A stretch of 64,000 nucleotides of DNA from Elephas maximus indicus (taxonomy: Eukaryota; Chordata; Mammalia; Proboscidea; Elephantidae): the NCBI RefSeq assembly GCF_024166365.1, contig NC_064831.1:45943768-46007767 (forward strand), read 5' to 3'. Both the position numbers and the translations under genes were made by a program. Below, one piece after another: positions 56,301-61,229 of the stretch (position 1 is the first letter of the stretch; every line of letters begins with the position of its first letter). The notes under the pieces were generated by a model. That model saw only the letters and a list, made by a program, of their open reading frames with translations. It ran no database searches and had not been told where the DNA came from.

Positions 56301-57687
56301 AAAACTGAACAGTCATTGGAGAAAAACAATTAGCCTCAAGATTAAAACAGATAAAAGAAAACTCAATATGTGGGTACTCAGTGGTTATTTTTCCCATGTT
56401 AAATTTCCAGTGAGCTTTTGCATGCAAAACTAAAACACGTTCTTCTAACTCAATACATCTCACTTAAACAAATATTTACTGAGTACCTACTTGTTCAAGG
56501 TACTATACTTGGAGGATTAAAAATAACAAAACTACCAATGCTTCCAAGTAGTAAAGAGACTTAAAGAATGAGGAGGAAAAGGAGTGTGAACTGTAGTGAA
56601 ATGAGCTTTCACGACTCTTACACACACATCAGAGGAAAAGGAGCATGAGCTGCAGTGAAATGAGCTATCACGACTCTTACGCACATGTCAGAGGAAAAGG
56701 AGCATGAGCTGTAGTGAAATGACCTACCATGACTCTTATACACACGTCAGAGGAAAAGGAGTGTGAACTGTAGTGAAATGACCTACCACGACTCTTATAC
56801 ATACATCAGAGGAAAAGGAGTGTGAGCTGCAGTGAAATGACCTACCACAACTCTTACACACGTCAGAGGAAAAGGAGTGAGCTGAGCTACCAGGACTCTT
56901 ACACACACATCACAGGAAAAGGAGTATGAGCTGTAGTGAAATGACCTACCACAAGTCTTACTTATACGTATGTCAGATGAAAAGGAGTGTGAGCTGTAGC
57001 GAAATGAGCTACCATGACTCCTACACACACGTCAGAGGAAAAGGAGTGTGAGCTGTAGTGAAATGAGCTACCACGACTCCTACACACGTCAGAGAAAAAG
57101 GAGTGTGAACTGTAGTGAAATGAGTTACCACAACTCCTACACACACGTCAGAGGAAAAGGAGTGTGAGCTGTAGTGAAATGACCTACAACTCTTAAACAC
57201 ACGTCAGAGGAAAAGGAGTGTGAGCTGTAGTGAAATGAGCTACCACGACTCCTACACACGTCAGAGAAAAAGGAGTGTGAACTGTAGTGAAATGAGTTAC
57301 CACAACTCCTACACACACGTTAGAGGAAAAGGAGTGTGAGCTGTAGTGAAATGACCTACAACTCTTACACACACGTCAGAGGAAAAGGAGTGAGCTGAGC
57401 TACCAGGACTCTTACACACACGTCAGAGGAAAAGAAGCATGAGCTGTAGTGAAACGACCTACCACAACTCTTATAAATACGTCAGAGGAAAAGGAGTGTG
57501 AGCTGTAGTGAAATGAGCTACCACCACTCTTACATGTCAGAGGAAAAGGAGTGTGAGCTGTAGTGAAATGAGCTACCACACTCTTACTTACACACACATC
57601 CTGGAGTGCTGACTGTCTGATCAGCCTGGTAGCCATCTTCTATGCGGCTGTAAGCTAGCAGCCTCACGTGATACTTTCTTCTGGGGT
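37917..57687 (-). CDS. PRTG: PRTG, protogenin (C-terminal 522 codons in nine exons)
   Basis: Single-pass receptor of the DCC/neogenin group, with four immunoglobulin and five fibronectin III domains in the family. It is known from early embryonic neural tube and mesoderm, where it holds back premature neuronal differentiation. The window holds nine minus-strand exons: 57687-57592, 56001-55815, 54719-54592, 53369-53199, 46129-45947, 44684-44564, 41462-41297, 38953-38849 and 38327-37917. All borders are GT-AG, and the phases join without gap into 522 codons matching human PRTG from about residue 681. Domains in order: end of FN3-3, FN3-4, FN3-5, juxtamembrane stalk, transmembrane helix, cytoplasmic tail. 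No inactivating change was seen. Oddities are minisatellites touching two donors and a C-terminus some 50 residues longer than the human ending I recall. Upstream exons (signal peptide, Ig domains, FN3-1/2) are outside the window. Confidence 0.95.
38849..38953 (-). CDS. PRTG: PRTG exon: cytoplasmic tail, part 2
   Basis: 105 nt, exactly 35 codons: [20 protein letters not shown] to [12 protein letters not shown]. Acceptor TTCCCCAG|GGA, donor GCAG|GTAACT. The phase is 0 at both ends, so skipping would keep the frame. Confidence 0.95.
39390..39632 (+). mobile_element. RTE 3' fragment
   Basis: Reads GTCCCTGGAGAAGGACATCA, TGGATTGACACAGTGCCTGC and GTCGGAACCGACTTGACGGC, then ACCTGACAACAACAACAA. It matches the 3' ends of the other RTE copies. 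It is in a PRTG intron, opposite to the gene. Confidence 0.9.
39828..39967 (-). mobile_element. AfroSINE (longer variant) partial
   Basis: Reverse partial copy with CATAGGGTTTTCAAGAGCTG, TTTTCAGAAGTAGACTGCCT and AACCTTTTGGTTAGCAGCCA. The 3' tail is missing. Confidence 0.82.
40296..40505 (+). mobile_element. Non-autonomous DNA transposon fragment (hAT-like)
   Basis: Contains GGCAAACTTTTTCTGTAAAG, GGGCCAGACAGTAAATATTT and TAGGCTTTGCAGGCCACATA, a widespread mammalian MER-type repeat. I do not recall its exact name. Confidence 0.6.
40510..41290 (-). other. PRTG intron, no recognised feature
   Basis: Intron sequence between the exon at 41297 and the repeats to the left. Nothing called. Confidence 0.4.
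41297..41462 (-). CDS. PRTG: PRTG exon: cytoplasmic tail, part 1
   Basis: 166 nt coding (R)[19 protein letters not shown], then [18 protein letters not shown]. Acceptor TTTCAG|GAAA, donor AAAG|GTATCC. Serine-rich and presumably disordered. The neighbouring intron to the right holds a large RTE copy starting 170 bp away. Confidence 0.93.
41635..43390 (-). mobile_element. RTE LINE with long reverse-transcriptase reading frame
   Basis: The fullest RTE copy in the window, ending (in its own sense) at the (GTT)n tract seen at 41635-41650 on plus. An open frame of 304 codons at 43092-42178 carries the reverse-transcriptase core: [69 protein letters not shown] and [14 protein letters not shown], with the catalytic YADD. 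The upstream part (43261-42947, [16 protein letters not shown]) is in another frame, so there is a frameshift near 42960-43010. The frame ends at a TGA where a related copy has a sense codon. The endonuclease part is absent. It is a dead copy in a PRTG intron, in the same strand sense as the gene. Confidence 0.94.
43395..44560 (-). other. PRTG intron, no recognised feature
   Basis: Intron sequence next to the transmembrane exon. No repeat or conserved frame recognised. Confidence 0.4.
44564..44684 (-). CDS. PRTG: PRTG exon: transmembrane helix
   Basis: 121 nt, 39 full codons from [20 protein letters not shown] through the hydrophobic run [15 protein letters not shown] to the stop-transfer residues YRSKA. 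Acceptor CATCTAG|CA, donor CCAG|GTAGGT. It is too short and lacks an ATG near the start, so it is found only by homology and splice phase. Confidence 0.94.
45068..45210 (+). mobile_element. MER5A-like DNA transposon fragment
   Basis: Reads AGTGGCCCTCAAACTTCAAT, TTGTTAAAATGCAGTTTGAT, TCTGGGGTGGGGCCTGTGAT and ATGCCCACCCTGCTGATCC, the classic MER5A text. Confidence 0.85.
45215..45940 (-). other. PRTG intron, no recognised feature
   Basis: Between MER5A and the stalk exon. Moderately GC-rich with no gene or repeat recognised. Confidence 0.35.
45947..46129 (-). CDS. PRTG: PRTG exon: fibronectin III domain 5 end and stalk
   Basis: 183 nt coding [20 protein letters not shown], then [17 protein letters not shown] (the conserved FN3 end), then a charged stalk with a basic [11 protein letters not shown] segment. 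Acceptor TTTACAG|GG, donor AAAG|GTCTGT (weaker than consensus). Confidence 0.95.
46135..46950 (-). other. PRTG intron, no recognised feature
   Basis: AT-rich intron upstream of the stalk exon. It may include a degraded L1-like fragment around 46200-46520, not called. Confidence 0.35.
46955..47222 (+). mobile_element. AfroSINE, divergent subfamily
   Basis: Different body from the common type: GACCTGGGTTTGATTCTTGG (B-box-like), GAAAGGCCTGGCAATCTTCT, AAATCAGCCAATGAAAATCC and TATGGATCACAATGGGGTCT, ending in (AAC)n with AACAACAACAGCAGC. It looks like an older or separate AfroSINE subfamily. Confidence 0.75.
47230..48285 (-). other. PRTG intron, no recognised feature
   Basis: No gene or repeat recognised. 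Confidence 0.35.
48290..48500 (+). mobile_element. MIR SINE, sense
   Basis: Contains GGGGCAAGTTACTGGACTTC, TTCCTCATGGGGGCAATAAT and AAGATTAAATAAACTATCAC in MIR order. Confidence 0.7.
48740..49690 (+). mobile_element. L2 LINE 3' region
   Basis: Long L2-type stretch: ATAAAATCTATGGTCTGACC, TACAAGATCTGGCCCCTTGG, CTCAAGGCCTCTGCACTTCC and GAGCCTGGCACATATTAAAC, ending AATAAGAATTTGTTAAATAA. Confidence 0.8.
49695..50985 (-). other. PRTG intron with a (CA)n microsatellite
   Basis: Mostly unique-looking sequence. A (AC)n tract of about 11 dinucleotides lies at 50178-50200. No other feature recognised. Confidence 0.5.
50990..51300 (+). mobile_element. MaLR-like LTR fragment
   Basis: Reads CTTCCTCCCTCCCTTGCTGG, CAGCTAACCCCAGTTCAAAC and TTTAAGTTTCAGAGTGGTTT, ending GCAGCAATAGATACTTGATA, as in LTRs of the MaLR type. 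Confidence 0.55.
51700..51893 (-). mobile_element. AfroSINE (longer variant), minus orientation
   Basis: Reverse copy: TTGAGTTGATTCGGACTCAT, CCCATAGGGTTTCCAAAGCT, GATCTTTACAGGAGCAAACC and TTCTCCCACAGAGTGGCTGG, ending CTGCACCACCAGGC. Confidence 0.92.
52150..52700 (+). mobile_element. L2 LINE fragment with internal minisatellite
   Basis: L2-like left part (CAGTGATTTCCCTTTCTGTA) and right part (GAGCAACCTTCCTGAAGCAC, TCAGTCACGTGCTTAAAATG), separated by a short tandem expansion. Confidence 0.55.
52314..52466. repeat. Tandem repeat of about 25 bp, about 6 units
   Basis: Units contain TCCTCCCCATCACAGTCCTC followed by ACCACC or ACTACC, with small indels. It expands a CTCCCCATCACAG phrase inside L2. 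Confidence 0.85.
52719..53198. repeat. 59-bp minisatellite A, starting at a PRTG splice donor
   Basis: Eight occurrences of CCTACCTTCCA at about 52749, 52806, 52865, 52924, 52983, 53042, 53099 and 53158, spaced 57-59 bp. The units share GTAACTGAGGCTCACAC and TTTCCTTGTCATGAAGG. In PRTG sense each unit carries AAGGTAGGT or AAGGTAGGC. That is the same nine bases as the true donor at 53201-53193, and it is exact in five of eight units. The array touches the exon: a shortened 36-bp unit lies between the true donor and the first copy. Confidence 0.95.
53199..53369 (-). CDS. PRTG: PRTG exon: fibronectin III domain 5, first part
   Basis: 171 nt coding [20 protein letters not shown] and on to [10 protein letters not shown]. 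The FN3 tryptophan is in LVSWKPPDG and the YTILYAS strand follows. Acceptor ACACAG|CACC at 53370-53371, donor GAAG|GTAGGT at 53198-53197. A minisatellite starts at the donor. If the first repeat donor were used instead, the exon would gain 36 nt, open and in frame. Confidence 0.96.
53372..54590 (-). other. PRTG intron, mostly unique
   Basis: Intron between FN3-4 and FN3-5 exons. A MIR antisense relic is possible at about 54060-54170 (AAGGAAAGCAGGTCTAGAGA). Nothing else called. Confidence 0.4.
54532..54556. repeat. Poly(T)/poly(A) tract
   Basis: A homopolymer run of about 25 T on plus, with a second shorter T-run about 20 bp to the left. It lies 36 bp downstream, in PRTG sense, of the donor at 54591. 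Confidence 0.9.
54592..54719 (-). CDS. PRTG: PRTG exon: fibronectin III domain 4, second part
   Basis: 128 nt, 42 full codons from [20 protein letters not shown] to YHSTLPE. It contains the LEPNTKYEF turn and the SPWSP end typical of FN3. Acceptor GATATAG|A, donor AAG|GTGATG. The start is not an ATG codon, so simple frame searches see only antisense frames here. Downstream, on the sense strand, an A-rich tract (T-run at 54532-54556 on plus) begins about 36 nt into the intron. Confidence 0.94.
54720..55810 (-). other. PRTG intron, no recognised feature
   Basis: AT-rich intron between the two FN3-4 exons, with no repeat recognised. Confidence 0.4.
55815..56001 (-). CDS. PRTG: PRTG exon: fibronectin III domain 4, first part
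   Basis: 187 nt, 61 full codons, starting [20 protein letters not shown] and ending SLVLYLQ. Acceptor CAATAG|CC, donor AAC|GTATGT. It shows the FN3 tryptophan (FLHWRRP) and potential N-glycosylation sites (NSS, NYT, NAS). The six-proline linker precedes the domain. Confidence 0.96.
56210..56290 (-). mobile_element. MIR relic, antisense
   Basis: Reads GGGAAACTGAAGCACAGAGA, AGTCGCTAGCCAGAGACATT and AAGCCAGCAGTGGACGAGAA, the MIR antisense core. Confidence 0.55.
56571..57591. repeat. 59-bp minisatellite B, starting at a PRTG splice donor
   Basis: About 18 units, mostly 57-60 bp with a few shorter, each with the core GAGGAAAAGGAGTGTGAGCT, then GTAGTGAAATGAGCTACCAC and ACTCTTACACACACGTCA. Unit starts are near 56573, 56632, 56691, 56750, 56809, 56866, 56912, 56975, 57034, 57091, 57150, 57206, 57264, 57323, 57379, 57426, 57485 and 57540. 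In PRTG sense many units carry GTGTGTGTAAGAG. This copies the exon end and donor (GATGTGTGT|GTAAGT) at 57600-57586. The array touches the exon at 57592. A three-unit block (57091-57263) is repeated at 57264-57425, so there is also higher-order duplication. Confidence 0.95.
57592..57687 (-). CDS. PRTG: PRTG exon: end of fibronectin III domain 3
   Basis: 96 nt coding for [20 protein letters not shown] and on to TPGCV, the last strands of FN3-3 (the YHVRLLAY strand is typical). The acceptor TTATAG|AC is at 57688-57689 and the donor TGT|GTAAGT at 57591-57590. The donor is directly followed by an 18-unit minisatellite whose units resemble the donor. Recalled human NNIDDGY reads SRIEDGY here. Confidence 0.93.
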
Positions 57688-57879
57688 CTATAAGGAAACC
57701 AGCAGGTAATAATTCAGACCAATCCTCTAAACATGATCAAAGGTTCTAGAGCCATTCTCGATTTCAGTTTAAAAACCTTCTGCATGTCTAAGAGTTCTAC
57801 GCAAAATAAGATTTTTTTCTCTCCCTACGTTGCTCAATGACTCAGCAATTCACCTTAGTATGACATTGCTATCACGACA

Positions 57880-58075
57880 GGTGCTGTTGTGAGCCTTAAC
57901 ATCGATTCCAACTCCCAGCGACCCTATAGGACAGAGAGCTGCTCCACAGGGTTTCCAAGGCTGTAATCTTTTACAGAAGCAGACTGCCACATCCTTCTCC
58001 CATGACTGATGAGTTCGAACTGCTGACCTTCAGGTTAGTAGCTGAGCACTTACACATTGCACCACCAGGGCTCCT
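57880..58075 (-). mobile_element. AfroSINE (longer variant), minus orientation
   Basis: Reverse copy with TAACATCGATTCCAACTCCC, GGGTTTCCAAGGCTGTAATC and AGAAGCAGACTGCCACATCC, ending TTGCACCACCAGGGCTCCT. Confidence 0.9.
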
Positions 58076-58110
58076 TCTATTTTGAGTACCTACCAATATT
58101 TAATATTTTA

Positions 58111-58300
58111 TGGACAGTTAAGTGCTCGGCTGCTACCTGAAAGGTTGGCAGTTTGAGCCCAGCCAGCGGCTCTGCAGGAGAAATAGCTAGCTGGTGATCC
58201 TCTCCCATAAAGATTAAAAAGCCTAGAAAACCCTATGGGGCAGTTCTACTCTGTCCTCCAGGGTCACTATGAGTTGCCATTGACTGGCTGCACACAACAA
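58111..58300 (+). mobile_element. AfroSINE (longer variant), plus orientation
   Basis: Plus copy: CAGTTAAGTGCTCGGCTGCT, GAAAGGTTGGCAGTTTGAGC, CTATGGGGCAGTTCTACTCT, ending near GACTGGCTGCACACAACAAC. The first few bases are absent. Opposite to the copy on its left. Confidence 0.88.
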
Positions 58301-58561
58301 CCTCATTTCAAACAATAACACCACTACCACCTCCAAAACTCATCTTCTCCTTCTTAACTGACTAGAGATAGCTTCCTGATTTTAAAAACTTTAGGTTGTT
58401 TGGATCATTTATATGAGTTTAACATTATGTAAAAGTTTTTTTTTTGTTTAGGCAGTTATACTTGAGGGTAGTTGTTATAAAGCATGGGAATCAAAGTGAG
58501 ATTGTTTTCCCCTCAAAGTTAGGCATTCTAATTGTCACCCTTTAACACCTTTAAAAAATAT

Positions 58562-58766
58562 TTGTTGTTGTTGTGTGCCTTTGAGTCAATTCTGACTCAC
58601 AGCAATCCCATATGACAGAGTAGAACTGCCCTGTAGAGTTTCCTAGGCTGCAATCTTTAAGGCAGTTGATCACCAGGTCTTTTCTCCCTCGGAGTGACTG
58701 ATGGGTTCAAACCACCAACCTTTCAGTTAGCACCCAAACGTAACCACTGCACAATCAGGGCTCCTT
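58562..58766 (-). mobile_element. AfroSINE (longer variant), minus orientation
   Basis: Reverse copy beginning (GTT)n TGTGTGCCTTTGAGTCAATT, with TTTCCTAGGCTGCAATCTTT, ending GCACAATCAGGGCTCCT. The (GTT)n end matches the RTE tail. Confidence 0.9.
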
Positions 58767-58827
58767 AAATAATTTTATAAGCATGTGCTACTTAAGTTTA
58801 GAAAAAAAAAAACTTAAGCTATTTAAG

Positions 58828-59004
58828 TTTGGAAACCCTGGTGGCATAGTGGTTCATTGCTACAGCTGCTAACCAAAGGGTCGGCAGTTCCAATCTACCA
58901 GGTGCTCCTTCAAACTCTATAGGACAGTTCTACTCTGTCCTGTAGGGTCGCTATGAGTTAGAATCGACTCGACGGCACTGGGTTTGGTTTGGTTTTGGTT
59001 TATT
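58828..59004 (+). mobile_element. AfroSINE, plus orientation
   Basis: Full-length copy: GGAAACCCTGGTGGCATAGT, GCTAACCAAAGGGTCGGCAG, TCGCTATGAGTTAGAATCGA, CTCGACGGCACTGGGTTTGG. Confidence 0.94.
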
Positions 59005-59104
59005 TAAGTTTATTTCTGAGTGTGTTCCTCCACAAACTTACATTCTCAAGTTAAGAGCTAAATTCACCAAGAGCTGGCGCACCCTCTACTGGTGTTTATT
59101 ACGT

Positions 59105-59284
59105 TTGTTAACACAACCAAAACCAAAAAAACCAAAACCACTGCCAACGAGTCAATTCTGACTCATAGTGCCCCTACGGGCAGAGTAGAGCTGTTCCATA
59201 GGGTTTCCAAGAAGCAGCTGGTGGATTTGAGCTGCCGACATTTGTTCAGCAGCCGAGCTTTTAACCACTGCCTCACCGGCACTC
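59105..59284 (-). mobile_element. AfroSINE, minus orientation
   Basis: Reverse copy with poly-(AACC) start, GAGTCAATTCTGACTCATAG, CCATAGGGTTTCCAAGAAGC and a GCCGAGCTTTTAACCACTGC end. Opposite to and 100 bp from the previous copy. Confidence 0.9.
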
Positions 59285-59525
59285 TCAACTATCACCACAG
59301 GAAAACTAAAATCCCATGCATGCAATTAAAACAAAAAAATTTTTCAGAGTGCTGAAGAAATAAATGGTTGTAAATTTTAACTCGTATGCTTCAAAAGATA
59401 TTTAAGAACATTAAAATGATAATATAAATACATTTAAAGTTAACTTTAATATGATGACATTTAACTACAGAGTACTTGCTCAGGGAAAAAGTAAATACTA
59501 TTCAGAAATAATGAGTCTCTGTATT

Positions 59526-59729
59526 TGTTGTTATGTGCTGGCGAGTTGATTCCAACTCTTAGCAACCCTAGAGGGCTGAGGAGAATTGCCCCATAGGGTT
59601 TCCTAGACTGAAATCTTTATGGGAGCAGATTTCCTGGTCTTTTCTCCCACAGAGTGGTTGGTGGGTTCAAACTGCCAACCTTTTGGTTAGCAGCAATGCT
59701 TTTCACCATCGAGCCATCAGGGCTCCTAT
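59526..59729 (-). mobile_element. AfroSINE (longer variant), minus orientation
   Basis: Reverse copy: GCTGGCGAGTTGATTCCAAC, GCCCCATAGGGTTTCCTAGA, CTTTTCTCCCACAGAGTGGT and CCAACCTTTTGGTTAGCAGC, ending ATCAGGGCTCC. Confidence 0.92.
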
Positions 59730-59734
59730 CTCTA

Positions 59735-61025
59735 TATTATACTTCTCTAAATACTAAAACAAACACAAAAAATAAATACAATATTTGAGAAGGGAAAAAT
59801 AGCATCCTTAATAGATACATCAAATGTGAAAAAGGATTTAGGATGAAGGAATTCAAGTAATTCTAGAGTGAATTCAAACATTAAAAAATCTAAAAATAAA
59901 ATGTGAAGTTTATTAAACTGATCAAAGTAATTTAAGAGTTTGTATAAATATTTTGGAAACCAATAAAAGTATTCTAATATTTGATATTAAAAGGCATTTT
60001 AAAAATCCTAAAACCTAAAATTTTTATTTCCATTTGTTTTGAAAAAGTTAAAATCAAAAGAAAAAACTTAGAAAATTTCTGTGCTTTCTAGATAGACAAG
60101 TAGGAAGACTGATAACATTTAAATATTCTTTAAGACATGAGTCTCACGAAACCCCGTAAGATCTATGTCATCACTTTCCGTTTTATAACCTGGAAAACAC
60201 TGGACGTAGCACGTCCAATGTTGCACAAAGCTGAGACTGGAAGCAAGACCCTGTGGCTATTTCTACAACAACGGACAGGGGCAAATGCCCTTGTTACAGC
60301 AAGGAAGTATCTCCCCTTACAATGAGTTTAAAAATAGATGTATTTTCAAGCATAAAATAATTATCAGAAAACACAGAAACACATTTGGACTTCATCTCTC
60401 AAAATTATTTCCAGTATCCAGTATGGAAACTCTAAGGTTCAAAAGGTTTTGATTTAGATTTATACTAACTTAATTTCAGCCTGTTTTCATCTTTCCTTCC
60501 TCCTGACATATTGCTGAACTCACTAGCCAAACAAACCCTGAGTTCAACATTATAGATACTCCTTCTGAATGGGCACAAATGGAATTCAATGGGCTATTGG
60601 TGGTCTAGTTCTAAAAATCAGTAGCACAACCTTCAAAAATATTTCTTCATTCTTTCTCTTCTCAATTAGAAGAGTACCTTAAAGAAAGACCCCTGACTGT
60701 AACGTACTGTTCCAGGAACATAGCAGATACAGAAAAGGAAGGAAAAGACAGAATTTGCCTTCGAAGTAGCTCACATTCTCTTGAGGGAGCCATACACAGA
60801 CAGAGCTCTCTGTTACAGAAAGTCGATTTTGACGAGGGGTATGAATACAGGTGGAGAGATTCATCTTTTTCCTCTTCTCTGTAGTGGTTTCTTTTTAGCC
60901 CGAAAATGAATTCTGCGAAGTTTCCCATCTTGCCCTTTAACAATGAACTGCTTACACTGTATTTTAAACTCACAATTAAACTTTTCTTTTCATCAGACAG
61001 GAGAGAGAACACAGTTGCTCCCTTC
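59735..61025 (-). other. PRTG intron, no recognised feature
   Basis: AT-rich intron. A 62-codon plus-strand frame (60137-60325) has no recognisable domain and could be a degraded repeat. Confidence 0.4.
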
Positions 61026-61028
61026 CTA

Positions 61029-61225
61029 CCCTCAACCAAACAAACCCAGCCCACTGCCATCGAGTCCATGCTGACTCACAGAGACCCCACAGGGTTTCCA
61101 AGGTTGTAAATCTCTGTGGAAGCAGACTGCCACATCTTTCTCTCACGGAGCTGCTGGTGGTTTTCAACTGTCAGCCTTTCGGTTAGCAGTTGATTGCTTT
61201 AACCACTGCACCACCAGGGCTCCTT
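61029..61225 (-). mobile_element. AfroSINE (longer variant), minus orientation
   Basis: Reverse copy: CACTGCCATCGAGTCCATGC, CCCACAGGGTTTCCAAGGTT, GGAAGCAGACTGCCACATCT, CTTTCGGTTAGCAGTTGATT, ending GCACCACCAGGGCTCCT. Confidence 0.92.
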
Positions 61226-61229
61226 TCAT

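Noticed and set aside
56571-57591. Regularly spaced repeats resembling a CRISPR array
   Set aside because: Units are contiguous head-to-tail with no unique spacers, and this is a mammalian intron. It is a minisatellite.
60137-60325. 62-codon plus-strand frame
   Set aside because: No recognisable domain, opposite to the PRTG gene and in intron. A degraded repeat is more likely.
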